The notes under the pieces were generated by a model. It was given only the letters and a program-made list of their open reading frames with translations. It was not told where the DNA came from and made no database searches. A stretch of 64,000 bases of DNA from Alkalibaculum sporogenes. GTDB taxonomy: Bacteria; Bacillota; Clostridia; Eubacteriales; Alkalibacteraceae. The DNA lies in assembly GCF_009362815.1 (NCBI RefSeq), contig NZ_WHNX01000006.1:1-64000 (forward strand), read 5' to 3'. Of the stretch, positions 54,679-63,929 are shown in pieces; positions within the stretch are counted from its first letter, which is position 1; each line of letters starts with the position of its first letter. The translations under genes were made by a program, and so were the position numbers.

Positions 54679-55911
54679 ATGGATTTTTCGACGGTAATCA
54701 AGGATTTTGATCCGGAAATTTACAGTGCAATGAACAAAGAGTTAAAAAGGCAACAAGGAAATTTAGAGTTAATTGCTTCAGAGAATTTAGTATCAGAAAG
54801 AGTAATACAAGTGATGGGAAATCACTTGACAAATAAATATGCAGAAGGATATCCAGGTAAAAGATACTATGGTGGATGTGAATACGTAGATATAGTAGAA
54901 AGTCTTGCGAAGGCAAGAATTGAAAAATTATTTGGAGCTGAGCATTCTAATGTACAACCTCATTCAGGAGTTCAAGCTAATATGGCTGTATATTTTGCGT
55001 TACTACAACCAGGAGATACTGTATTAGGAATGAATCTCGCCCATGGAGGTCACTTAAGCCATGGAAGTCCTGTTAGTATGTCAGGAGTCTATTATAATTT
55101 TGTGTCTTATGGTATTAATAAAGAAACAGAACTTTTAGATTACGAAGAGTTAGAGAAAATAGCAAAAGAGTCAAATCCTAAAATGATTGTAGCAGGAGCA
55201 AGTGCTTACCCTAGGACAATTGATTTTGAAAGGATAAGTAAAATAGCAAAAGAAGTAGGTGCCTTATTTATGGTAGATATGGCACACATTGCAGGACTAG
55301 TAGCAGCAGGAGTTCATCCTAGCCCTATAGCTTGTGCAGACGTAGTTACAACAACTACTCATAAGACACTAAAAGGCCCTAGAGGAGGAGCGATACTCTG
55401 TAAGAAAGAGTTTGCAAAAGCAATTGATAAAGCTGTATTTCCAGGGAGCCAAGGTGGTCCATTAATGCATATTATTGCCGCAAAGGCAGTCGCTTTAAAA
55501 GAAGCATTAGAAGATACATTTGTTGATTACCAAAAGCAAGTGGTCTTAAATGCTAAAGCTTTAAGTGAAACTTTAAATAAGAGAGGTTTTAAATTACTTT
55601 CAGGTGGAACTGATAACCATTTGATGTTAGTAGATTTAAGAAATATTTCGTTAACTGGAAAAGAAGCAGAAAAAGTACTAGATGAAGTGCATATTACAGT
55701 CAATAAAAACGCCATACCATTTGATACGCAAAGTCCATTTATTACAAGTGGAATACGTATAGGCACACCTGCAGTAACTGCTAGGGGAATGAAAGAAGAA
55801 GAAATGGAATTAGTAGGATCTGCAATCTACGATTGTTTAGTCAAAAAAGACGGACAAGCTGCTCAAGATAAAGTTAAATTTTTGTGTGAAAAGTTTCCAA
55901 TATACGAATAA
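54679..55911 (+). CDS. glyA: Serine hydroxymethyltransferase
   Basis: PLP enzyme that interconverts serine and glycine and charges tetrahydrofolate. 410 aa with [40 protein letters not shown], the PLP lysine in [14 protein letters not shown] and [16 protein letters not shown] after GGGGAGA. A terminator follows at 55925-55962. Confidence 0.97.
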   Translation: MDFSTVIKDFDPEIYSAMNKELKRQQGNLELIASENLVSERVIQVMGNHLTNKYAEGYPGKRYYGGCEYVDIVESLAKARIEKLFGAEHSNVQPHSGVQANMAVYFALLQPGDTVLGMNLAHGGHLSHGSPVSMSGVYYNFVSYGINKETELLDYEELEKIAKESNPKMIVAGASAYPRTIDFERISKIAKEVGALFMVDMAHIAGLVAAGVHPSPIACADVVTTTTHKTLKGPRGGAILCKKEFAKAIDKAVFPGSQGGPLMHIIAAKAVALKEALEDTFVDYQKQVVLNAKALSETLNKRGFKLLSGGTDNHLMLVDLRNISLTGKEAEKVLDEVHITVNKNAIPFDTQSPFITSGIRIGTPAVTARGMKEEEMELVGSAIYDCLVKKDGQAAQDKVKFLCEKFPIYE

Positions 55912-55924
55912 AAAATTAAAATGG

Positions 55925-55962
55925 AGATGTACTACAATTTAATATATGTAGTGCATCTTTTA
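55925..55962 (+). terminator. Rho-independent terminator after glyA
   Basis: AGATGTACTACA (55925-55936) pairs with TGTAGTGCATCT (55947-55958), with one G-T pair, followed by TTTATAT. Confidence 0.75.
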
Positions 55963-56374
55963 TATGGTGAAGATAGTAGTCAAGCGGATGTTGAAGATGC
56001 CTAAAATTTAAAAGCACAGAGAAACTAGCCAAACATGTTCTTATGGTGGTAGATAGCAATGAAAAAAATATCGTATAGAATAGTAGGACTTTGACAGACA
56101 ATAAAAAAAGTAAAGACTATCTACAATAGCCTTTACTGGGGATGTGGTTCTTATAGATAAAAGGGGTATAATTTCTATAAGAAAGAGTAGTTATGTATGT
56201 GATTGTCTTATTATAAGGTACAATAGTAAGGATTACAACTGTTAAACAAAAAAAAACACTTGTAATTGTTTTCAAGAAAATAAAGAGAAAAGCCATAGTA
56301 AATTCTAAATTTAGTACTTTATTGATTTATTTGTTATTCTTAAATATATATAACCTGCGTAGAATGAAGAACTA
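55963..56374. other. Gene-free spacer before asp23
   Basis: About 400 bases with no full gene. A short readable stretch near 56010-56070 could be an old gene remnant but is broken by stops. The rest is A+T-rich without repeats. Confidence 0.4.
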
Positions 56375-56403
56375 TTGTATTGTAAGGATAAATTTGTTAT
56401 AAT
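56375..56403 (+). promoter_or_regulatory. Sigma-A type promoter of asp23-nusB...
   Basis: TTGTAT (56375-56380), 17-bp spacer, TATAAT (56398-56403), 25 bases before the asp23 start. Confidence 0.75.
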
Positions 56404-56428
56404 CTAATAAATTATTGGAGGGATTATA

Positions 56429-56791
56429 ATGGCGAATCAATCGGAAAAAGAATTAGGGAAAATAGATATATCTGAAGATGTAATAGGTTCAATTGCTAGT
56501 TTAGCAACTCTAGAAGTTGATGGTGTTGTCGAAATGGTCGGAGGATTAACTAAGGATATTGCTGAAAAACTAGGTAAAAAAAATCAGGCAAAGGGCGTTA
56601 AAATAACCAGAAACAATAATGAACTAGTAGTAGATATATATTTGATTGTGAAGTATGGTGTACAAATTCAAGATACAGGGTATAATGTTCAAAAGAAAGT
56701 AAAACACTCTATTGAAATTATGACAGGATTAAATGTAGTTCAAATTAATGTGAATGTAGAAGGTGTACAATTAAAAGTAGCACAGTGTTAA
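56429..56791 (+). CDS. Asp23/Gls24 family envelope-stress protein
   Basis: 120-aa protein with the Asp23 domain (DISEDVIGSIASLATLEVDGVVEM, VKITRNNNELVVDIYLIVKYGV, NVNVEGVQL). In Firmicutes a member of this family (YqhY) lies just before nusB, as here. Linked to envelope stress and fatty-acid supply; exact function not settled. ATG after GGAGGGA. Confidence 0.92.
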   Translation: MANQSEKELGKIDISEDVIGSIASLATLEVDGVVEMVGGLTKDIAEKLGKKNQAKGVKITRNNNELVVDIYLIVKYGVQIQDTGYNVQKKVKHSIEIMTGLNVVQINVNVEGVQLKVAQC

Positions 56792-56863
56792 GTAGAAAGC
56801 CCTTTAGAGATTAACTTTAAGGGGTTGTATAATTATTAGGATATTATACCTAGGAGGATTTTG

Positions 56864-57274
56864 ATGAGTAGAAGTTATGCAAGGGAAGTAGTTTTAAAAA
56901 CTATATTTCAGATTGGTTTTCATGAAGGTGAAGAAGACAATCTTTACTTAGATTATATTAAGCAATTTGAATTAAAGGAAGCTGATTTAAAATATACAAA
57001 AGATATGATTATAGAAATCCTAAAGAATAAAGATCAAATAGATGATGTTATAGATGCATATTTAGTAAATTGGGATATAAAAAGGTTGAATTTAATAGAG
57101 TTAGCTATTCTGCGTCTGGCATCTTTTGAAATTATGAATTTAAAAGATATTCCGCCACCAGTTTCAATAAATGAGGCAATTAATTTCACTATTAAATACA
57201 GCGACCAAGAATCTATAAAATACATTAATGCTGTTTTAGAGAAGATTGCAAAGTTTGAGAGGAACTTAGAATAG
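56864..57274 (+). CDS. nusB: Transcription antitermination factor NusB
   Basis: 136-aa all-helical RNA-binding protein that acts with NusE at boxA in rRNA operons. Typical features are the N-terminal SRSYAREVVLKTIFQIGF and the C-terminal INEAINFTIKYSDQESIKYINAVLEKI. ATG 56864 is preferred to an in-frame TTG just before it, given AGGAGGA at 56852-56858. Confidence 0.94.
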   Translation: MSRSYAREVVLKTIFQIGFHEGEEDNLYLDYIKQFELKEADLKYTKDMIIEILKNKDQIDDVIDAYLVNWDIKRLNLIELAILRLASFEIMNLKDIPPPVSINEAINFTIKYSDQESIKYINAVLEKIAKFERNLE

Positions 57275-57289
57275 ATATAAGGATTTTTG

Positions 57290-58504
57290 GTGACGAATAT
57301 GAATATTAAAAGTTTAAGCGTTAGTAAATTAAATAATTATATAAAAAATATATTTAATAATGATGCAATATTAAATAACATTTCAGTTGAGGGAGAAATT
57401 TCTAATTTTAAAAACCATACATCAGGTCATTTGTATTTTTCCCTAAAGGATAAAGATAGCAGAATTTTATGTGTAATGTTTAAAGGTAATGTAGCATCTT
57501 TAAACTTTATTCCAGTTGATGGAAAAGAAGTTGAGATAAAAGGGTATGTGACATTGTATGAAAAGAGCGGACAATATCAATTATACGTTCAACAAATGAA
57601 AATTAAAGGTGATGGAAGTCTTTACTTGCAATTTGAGGAATTAAAGAGAAAACTTCATGATCAAGGGTGGTTTGATGAAAGTATAAAAATTCCCATACCT
57701 ATTTATCCTAAAAGAGTTGCTATTATAACTTCAAAAACAGGTGCCGCACTTAGAGATATCGTTTCTGTAATTAAAAGAAGAAATCCATCAGTAGAAATAT
57801 ATTTATTTCCTGTATTGGTTCAGGGATTAAATGCAAAGTATGAGATTGCAAATGCAATTGAGAGAATTAATGATTCTAACTATGGTGATGTAATTATTTT
57901 AGGTAGGGGAGGTGGATCCATAGAAGAGTTATGGGCTTTTAATGAACTTCTTGTAGCAGAAAGTATTTTTAATTCTCATATACCAATTATCTCTGCTGTG
58001 GGACATGAAACTGATTTTACAATTGCTGATTTTGTAGCAGATGTGCGGGCTGCAACTCCTTCAGCTGCAGCAGAATTGGCAGTTGCTTCATTATTTGAGA
58101 TAAAAAGCAAGTTAGATAATTATAAGATTTTAGCGAGTAAGGAGATATTAACTAAAATACAACTCAATAAAAACATACTTGCTAATTTTAAGAATCATTA
58201 TCAAATAAAAAGACCAATTGATAAGCTAAACCAACATAGACAACAATTAGATTTATATGAGAACCGTATTTATAGTTTGTTGAAGAGCGAAGTACATGCA
58301 CGAAGAATAGCTTTGCTAAATATAAAGACAAAATTAAATGAACTAAACTTACTTGTACACAAACAAAAAAGTATGATTCAAGATATAAATGGTAAAGATT
58401 TAGATAGCATACGTCAATTAAATCTAAATGATGAATTGATTATTAATTTTAAAGATGGTAGTGTTAGGTCAAAAATTATAGAAATTAAAGAGGTATACCC
58501 ATGA
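57290..58504 (+). CDS. xseA: Exodeoxyribonuclease VII large subunit
   Basis: 404-aa nuclease subunit: N-terminal OB-fold (VEGEISNFKNHTSGHLYFSLKD), the catalytic core (VAIITSKTGAALRDI, ILGRGGGSIEELWAFNE, SAVGHETDFTIADFVAD) and a C-terminal coiled coil. GTG 57290 fits AAGGA spacing; ATG 57299 is an alternative. Overlaps xseB by four bases (ATGA). Confidence 0.95.
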   Translation: MTNMNIKSLSVSKLNNYIKNIFNNDAILNNISVEGEISNFKNHTSGHLYFSLKDKDSRILCVMFKGNVASLNFIPVDGKEVEIKGYVTLYEKSGQYQLYVQQMKIKGDGSLYLQFEELKRKLHDQGWFDESIKIPIPIYPKRVAIITSKTGAALRDIVSVIKRRNPSVEIYLFPVLVQGLNAKYEIANAIERINDSNYGDVIILGRGGGSIEELWAFNELLVAESIFNSHIPIISAVGHETDFTIADFVADVRAATPSAAAELAVASLFEIKSKLDNYKILASKEILTKIQLNKNILANFKNHYQIKRPIDKLNQHRQQLDLYENRIYSLLKSEVHARRIALLNIKTKLNELNLLVHKQKSMIQDINGKDLDSIRQLNLNDELIINFKDGSVRSKIIEIKEVYP

Positions 58505-58713
58505 AAGAAAAAACCTTTGAAGAAAATATAAAGAGAATAGAAGAAGTTATTAGCTTGTTAGAAGATAGTAAACAGCCCCTTGAAAAGTCAACACTTTTAT
58601 TTGAAGAGGCTATGGTATTAATAAATATCTGTGAAAGTGAACTAAATAAAACAGAGGATAAGATTAATAGCCTAATGCAAAGTACAGGTGAAGACTTTAC
58701 AGTACTAAATTAA
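58501..58713 (+). CDS. xseB: Exodeoxyribonuclease VII small subunit
   Basis: 70-aa helical protein that coats the XseA coiled coil; FEENIKRIEEVISLLEDSKQPLEKSTLLFEEAMVLI is the family pattern. Starts within the last codons of xseA, so the two are coupled. Confidence 0.95.
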   Translation: MKEKTFEENIKRIEEVISLLEDSKQPLEKSTLLFEEAMVLINICESELNKTEDKINSLMQSTGEDFTVLN

Positions 58714-58774
58714 ATTTATCTTTTTAATATATCTGAAGTTGTGATTAAGATAAAGAAATGGAGCAAAGCTTTAC

Positions 58775-59668
58775 ATGATAGAAGAATTTTTAAAATACAA
58801 TATTAGTTGTGTAAATAACTATTTGCACAGTTACATGGATGAACTAAATGAAAATATTCCTAATAAATTAAAAGAAGCTATGGAGTACAGCCTCTTTGCA
58901 GGAGGAAAAAGACTTAGACCCATATTATTGCTAGAAATTTCAAATACTTTTGGACAAAGTATGGAAAATAGTATTCCTCTTGCATGTGGTATAGAAATGA
59001 TTCATACTTATTCTTTAATACACGATGATTTACCTGCTATGGATAACGATGATTTTAGACGTGGAAAACTAACAAACCACAAGGTTTTTGGAGAAGATAT
59101 TGCTATATTAGCTGGAGATGCTCTGCTTAACTACGGTTTTGAAATAATGATAAATCATAGTGTAAATTTATCAGGTGATAATCAAAAATATTACTTAAAA
59201 GCTATACAAGAAATTACTACCGCATCTGGTGCAGCAGGTATGATTACTGGACAAGTTGCTGACATCTTAAATGTAGAAGATAGTGAAAATATAGAAAAAT
59301 TAGATTTTATTAATAATTTTAAGACAGGACAGTTAATCAAAGCTAGTGTTTTATCAGGTGCTATTGTACAGGGCGTTTCAGATAAAGTAATAAAAGAGTT
59401 AGTGGACTATAGCCAAAAAATAGGACTCGCATTTCAAATTGTAGATGATATATTGGATGTAGTTGGAGATCAAAAAAAGATTGGAAAGAATTTGCACAGC
59501 GATGAGAAAAATAACAAGAAAACTTACGTAGATATTTATGGAATACAAAAAAGTAAATCCATTGTATCTAGTTTGATGAAAGAAGCCTTAAATCATTTAA
59601 GTGAGTGCAATATAAAAAATTCTAATATAATTGAATTGACAAAATTTATATGCGGAAGAGACTATTGA
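58775..59668 (+). CDS. ispA: Polyprenyl diphosphate synthase (farnesyl/geranyl type)
   Basis: 297-aa Mg-dependent chain-elongating prenyltransferase. First Asp-rich motif DDLPAMDNDDFRRG and second motif DDILDV; AGGKRLRP and the KTG segment (NNFKTGQLIK) are present. Normal place after xseB. In most Clostridia and Bacillus dxs follows; here tlyA follows after 162 bases. Confidence 0.93.
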   Translation: MIEEFLKYNISCVNNYLHSYMDELNENIPNKLKEAMEYSLFAGGKRLRPILLLEISNTFGQSMENSIPLACGIEMIHTYSLIHDDLPAMDNDDFRRGKLTNHKVFGEDIAILAGDALLNYGFEIMINHSVNLSGDNQKYYLKAIQEITTASGAAGMITGQVADILNVEDSENIEKLDFINNFKTGQLIKASVLSGAIVQGVSDKVIKELVDYSQKIGLAFQIVDDILDVVGDQKKIGKNLHSDEKNNKKTYVDIYGIQKSKSIVSSLMKEALNHLSECNIKNSNIIELTKFICGRDY

Positions 59669-59731
59669 TATTTAATAAATATATTTAAATATCAAAAAGT
59701 TGTAAGTCCTTACTCGTCAGAATTAAGAATG

Positions 59732-59795
59732 ATAGACTAAGAAAATAGACTAAGAAAATAGACTAAGAAAAAAGATTAAGAAAAAAGATTAAGAG
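59732..59795. repeat. 13-bp tandem repeat between ispA and tlyA
   Basis: About five units of ATAGACTAAGAAA, the last two changed to AAAGATTAAGAAA. It occupies the place where dxs is normally found. Confidence 0.85.
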
Positions 59796-59830
59796 CTATG
59801 ATCAGTTATGTTGATATGCAGGGGTGTTAA

Positions 59831-60637
59831 ATGAACGAAAGATTAGATGTTTTCTTATTTGAACAGGGATATTTTGAGAGCAGAGAGAAAGCTAAAACGA
59901 ATATAATGGCTGGTAATGTAACTATCAATGGAGTTAGAAGAGATAAACCCGGTGAAAAGATAAAAGAAATTAATAAAGTTGAGATCAAAGAAAAAGACAT
60001 TAATTATGTTAGCCGTGGAGGACTAAAATTAGAAAAAGCTTTAGAAGTTTTTGATTTTCAAATAGAAGACATGGTTGCCATGGATATAGGCGCGTCAACA
60101 GGTGGATTTACTGATTGTATGTTACAAAAAGGTGCTAAAAAAGTATATGCTATTGACGTAGGTTATGGCCAGTTAGATTATGGATTGCGTAAAGATAGCC
60201 GTGTTATATCTATGGAGAGAAAGAATTTTAGGTATATGAGCTTCGAAGAAATAGGAGAATGTGTTGATAGAGCAACTATGGATGTTTCTTTTATATCTAT
60301 AACTAAATTATTAGATAATTTGAAAGTCTTTTTGAAAGAAAAGGGAGAAGGAATTATTTTAATTAAGCCACAATTTGAAGCTGGAAGAGAATATGTTGGG
60401 AAGAACGGTATTATAAGAGATAAAGCTGTACACAAAAAAGTAATAATAGATACTATAGACTCAATACAAGAAAAGGGCTTTATAGTATTAGGTCTAGATT
60501 ATTCACCAGTAAAAGGAACTAAAGGGAATATAGAGTATATTTGTCATATAAGAAAAGAGAGTCAAAGTGATTTAGATAAAGAGAAACTTACAAAAATGAT
60601 TGAAGATGTAGTTTATGATTCTCATAATGAATTATAA
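59831..60637 (+). CDS. tlyA: TlyA-type rRNA 2'-O-methyltransferase
   Basis: 268-aa protein with an N-terminal S4 RNA-binding domain (RLDVFLFEQGYFESREKAKTNI) and an FtsJ-like methylase: SAM site DIGASTGGFTDCML, DVSFISI and LIKPQFEAG. Family members modify 16S and/or 23S rRNA. Two bases separate it from the open frame containing nadK. Confidence 0.92.
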   Translation: MNERLDVFLFEQGYFESREKAKTNIMAGNVTINGVRRDKPGEKIKEINKVEIKEKDINYVSRGGLKLEKALEVFDFQIEDMVAMDIGASTGGFTDCMLQKGAKKVYAIDVGYGQLDYGLRKDSRVISMERKNFRYMSFEEIGECVDRATMDVSFISITKLLDNLKVFLKEKGEGIILIKPQFEAGREYVGKNGIIRDKAVHKKVIIDTIDSIQEKGFIVLGLDYSPVKGTKGNIEYICHIRKESQSDLDKEKLTKMIEDVVYDSHNEL

Positions 60638-60681
60638 AGTTGAAATTGAAACTGCCTAAGTTAGAAAGGTGTGTAATATGT

Positions 60682-61536
60682 ATGAAAAATATTGGTATTT
60701 TTTTAAATACTATGAAAGAAAATAGTTATTCATATGGGAATTACATAATAGATAAATTATTTGATATTGATGTGAACACATTTACTACCGAAGAAATTAA
60801 TGCAAAACTAAAAAATGAAAAAGTTAGAGTAGATGATCAGTATCTTTTCGAAAAGTGTGACTGTATCATAGTTTTAGGAGGAGATGGCACCATACTAACT
60901 GCTGTTAGAAAATGTTCATACCATCAGATTCCAGTAATAGGAATTAATTTCGGAAAAATTGGTTTCTTAACTGAGGTAGAAGAGAAGGATATTGACTCAA
61001 CATTGGAGCGGTTATTATGTAATGACTTTACTTTAGAAAAAAGAATGATGTTAGAACTTAAATTAGATGAAAGTAGTGATGTTAATTATCTAGCATTAAA
61101 TGATATTGTGGTTAGTAGAGGTCCTGATTCAAGAATTATAACTATGGATACTTACGTAAATGGACAACTAATTGAAGAATACAGAGCTGATGGCTTAATT
61201 TTATCGACACCAACTGGCTCTACAGCATACTCTCTAGCCGCTGGTGGACCTATTGTTGAGCCAGATAATAATGTCATAGTCTTAACGCCTATTTGCCCAC
61301 ATTCGTTACATAACAATAGAAGTATTATTATTAATGGATCAAACCAAGTAGAAGTTATAGTAGTAGGGAAAGGAGACGAGACTAGTGTAGCATCAGTAGA
61401 TGGACAAATATTTATAAATATTGAAATAAATAAAAAATTAACCATTAAAAAATCACCTATAAAGGCACATCTTATTAAATTCAAGAAGAATGAATTCTTT
61501 GATATTTTAAGACACAAACTTTCACACCAGAAATAG
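60682..61536 (+). CDS. nadK: NAD kinase
   Basis: Makes NADP from NAD. 284 aa with the GGDGT motif (VLGGDGTILTAV), GINFGKIGFLTEVE, NDIVVSRGP and the second signature LSTPTGSTAYSLAAGGPI. The frame is open from 60640, but ATG 60682 (MKNIGIFLNT) is the family start, ten bases after AAAGGTG. Confidence 0.95.
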   Translation: MKNIGIFLNTMKENSYSYGNYIIDKLFDIDVNTFTTEEINAKLKNEKVRVDDQYLFEKCDCIIVLGGDGTILTAVRKCSYHQIPVIGINFGKIGFLTEVEEKDIDSTLERLLCNDFTLEKRMMLELKLDESSDVNYLALNDIVVSRGPDSRIITMDTYVNGQLIEEYRADGLILSTPTGSTAYSLAAGGPIVEPDNNVIVLTPICPHSLHNNRSIIINGSNQVEVIVVGKGDETSVASVDGQIFINIEINKKLTIKKSPIKAHLIKFKKNEFFDILRHKLSHQK

Positions 61537-61551
61537 AAGGGAGGAACGTGA

Positions 61552-62001
61552 TTGAAAAGTAAGAGGCAATCAAAAGTTCTTGAAATTATCGACAGATATT
61601 CTATTGAGAATCAAGAGGAATTAGGTATTAAATTAAAGGAAAGTAACTTCACTGTAACACAAGCTACAATATCTCGTGATATTAAAGAATTAAGATTAAT
61701 AAAAGTATTAAATTCGAATGGCAAATATCAGTATGCTCCTTTTAGAGATAAGAATGATACTACTAATGAGAGAATTGTAAATGTGTTTAGAGAGTCAGTT
61801 GTCAATGTAGATTATAGCGGAAATATAATTATTATAAAAACACTTGCTGGCACTGCAATGGCAGCATCTGCTGCTATAGATTCTATGGAATGGCCTGATG
61901 TTATGGGTTGTGTATCGGGAGATGATACAATATTTGTATTAGTTAGAGACATGGAGAATATTGAATCAATTGTAAATAAATACAAAAAATTAATGAGATG
62001 A
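61552..62001 (+). CDS. argR: Arginine repressor ArgR/AhrC
   Basis: 149-aa regulator: N-terminal winged helix (TVTQATISRDIKELRLIKV) and C-terminal arginine-binding, hexamer-forming domain (LAGTAMAASAAIDSMEWPDVMGCVSGDDTIFVL). TTG start after GGAGGAA. Its usual place before recN. Confidence 0.96.
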   Translation: MKSKRQSKVLEIIDRYSIENQEELGIKLKESNFTVTQATISRDIKELRLIKVLNSNGKYQYAPFRDKNDTTNERIVNVFRESVVNVDYSGNIIIIKTLAGTAMAASAAIDSMEWPDVMGCVSGDDTIFVLVRDMENIESIVNKYKKLMR

Positions 62002-62097
62002 TTTATAGAGTAAGAGTGCCTTCAAGTTAATATCAATATCTATAATACACATTATAAACTGCAATACCTAGTGTAGGAATGTAAAGGAGGATTATTT

Positions 62098-63783
62098 GTG
62101 TTACTTGAACTTAATGTGAAAAATTATGCTCTTATAGAAAATTTAAATATCCAATTTGCAAAAGGATTTAATGTGATAACTGGTGAAACTGGTGTTGGAA
62201 AATCTATAATAATAGATGCCCTTACAATGTGTTTAGGTAATAGAGCTAGCAAAGACATTGTCAGAAAAGACAAAGAGAAGATGATTGCACAAGCTCTTTT
62301 TTTCATAGAAAATCCTAGTAAAGAAGTTAAAGTTTTTTTTGATAGATTAGGAATAGATGATGTTAATAATATAATACTTACTAGGGAAGTTACTAGCAGT
62401 GGTAAGAGTATTGCAAGAATAAACGGAATTGTAGTAAATGTAAACGATCTAAGGCAACTAGGTACCTTGTTAGTTGATATACATAGTCAAAGAGAGCATC
62501 AATCCCTTTTAGATAGAAGTAAACATATTTCAATAATAGATAATTATATTGGTGTATCGTTAGAAAAGCCATTAGAAGAGTTAAAGTTAATACTAGCTAA
62601 ATATAGAGAACTTATAAATCGTAGAGATAAAATAATTAAAGAAGAAATGCAAATGGAAAGAGAAAAAGATTTGTTGCAGTTTCAATCAAAAGAATTATCT
62701 GAAATTACATTGGTCCAAGGGGAAGATGAAGAATTAGAAAGTCAATATAAAATTTTAAATAATTCGGAGATGATATTTACTAATAGTAATATAGCATACG
62801 AGCTATTATACCTAAATGAAAAGTCTGTCTATAATGAATTATCAAAATCAATAGATTATATAGAGAAGATAAAGAAGATTGATGAAAAGGTCACTGATTA
62901 TCTTAACATACTAAATGAGGCACTTCTTTTAATAGAAGACGGTGCTCATTCTATAAGAGATTATAAAGATGAGATTAATTATAATCAAGATGAACTAGAA
63001 GATTTAAATAGAAAAATTGTGAAAATTGACAACTTGAAAAAAAAGTATGGTCCCGAAATTAAAGACATTTTAGACTATAAAGAATACGTGGAACAAAGAT
63101 TAGAAATAATCGTAAATAAGAATGAAGTGCTTAGTGAACTAGACAAAAAAATTGATATACAAAAAGATAATTACTTAAAAATTGCAAATACTATTTCTAA
63201 TATTAGAAAAAAAAATGCACAAATTTTTGAAAAAAAAATTACTAAGGAATTAAAAGATTTAGCTATGGAAAAAGCTGTTTTTAAAGTTGAACAAAATATC
63301 GATGAATCAAGGTTTTCAACTATGGGAATTGATAATATAGAGTTCTTTATTAAAACTAATGCAGGAGAGGATTTTAAGCCATTAGTTAAAACAGCTTCTG
63401 GTGGAGAATTATCTAGGATTATTTTATCAATTAAGAATATTATTAATCTTTCGGATAATATAGATACTTTAATCTTTGATGAAGTTGATACGGGAATAAG
63501 TGGGCGGAGTGCACAAACAGTAGCGAAAAAAATAAATAATATATCGATTAATACTCAAGTAGTATGTATATCTCATTTACCACAAATTGCTTCAATGGCA
63601 GATATTCATTATAATGTCATAAAAGAAAGCACTGAAAATGAGACATTTACAATATTTAAAAAATTAAATATAAATGAACGGTGTATAGAATTAGCAAAAA
63701 TGACTAGTGGACATGAATTAACTGAAAAGAGTATAGACCATGCACGAGAGATGTTAATACTCAATGGTAAAATATCTCCATGA
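62098..63783 (+). CDS. recN: DNA repair protein RecN
   Basis: 561-aa SMC-like ATPase for double-strand-break repair. Walker A GETGVGKS (about residues 28-35) and Walker B LIFDEVDTGISG with signature SGGELSRI flank a long coiled coil (about 150-380). GTG start after AAAGGAGG. Followed by the spoIVB start. Confidence 0.96.
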   Translation: MLLELNVKNYALIENLNIQFAKGFNVITGETGVGKSIIIDALTMCLGNRASKDIVRKDKEKMIAQALFFIENPSKEVKVFFDRLGIDDVNNIILTREVTSSGKSIARINGIVVNVNDLRQLGTLLVDIHSQREHQSLLDRSKHISIIDNYIGVSLEKPLEELKLILAKYRELINRRDKIIKEEMQMEREKDLLQFQSKELSEITLVQGEDEELESQYKILNNSEMIFTNSNIAYELLYLNEKSVYNELSKSIDYIEKIKKIDEKVTDYLNILNEALLLIEDGAHSIRDYKDEINYNQDELEDLNRKIVKIDNLKKKYGPEIKDILDYKEYVEQRLEIIVNKNEVLSELDKKIDIQKDNYLKIANTISNIRKKNAQIFEKKITKELKDLAMEKAVFKVEQNIDESRFSTMGIDNIEFFIKTNAGEDFKPLVKTASGGELSRIILSIKNIINLSDNIDTLIFDEVDTGISGRSAQTVAKKINNISINTQVVCISHLPQIASMADIHYNVIKESTENETFTIFKKLNINERCIELAKMTSGHELTEKSIDHAREMLILNGKISP

Positions 63784-63848
63784 TACCATTGATAAACTTA
63801 CCTATATGATTGCTTTACAAAAATAGAATATAACAATTAAGGCAGGAG

Positions 63849-63929
63849 AAAATAGACTTATATCCAATAAAGGAGGTGAGATTCTTTCTATGAGAGAGAA
63901 ACTAAACCAAAGGAAAATAAGTCTATTTT
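63849..63929 (+). promoter_or_regulatory. Inverted repeat enclosing the spoIVB ribosome site and start
   Basis: AAAATAGACTTAT (63849-63861) is a perfect 13-bp complement of ATAAGTCTATTTT (63917-63929). The loop of 55 bases holds AGGAGGTGA and the ATG, and TTATTTTTT follows the right arm. Confidence 0.5.

Noticed and set aside
55916-56101. 61-aa minus-strand frame or broken plus-strand gene after glyA
   Set aside because: The plus-strand reading is interrupted by stops and the minus-strand frame has no ribosome site; too weak to call a pseudogene.
61152-61517. 121-aa minus-strand frame inside nadK
   Set aside because: Antisense shadow of a well-conserved gene.
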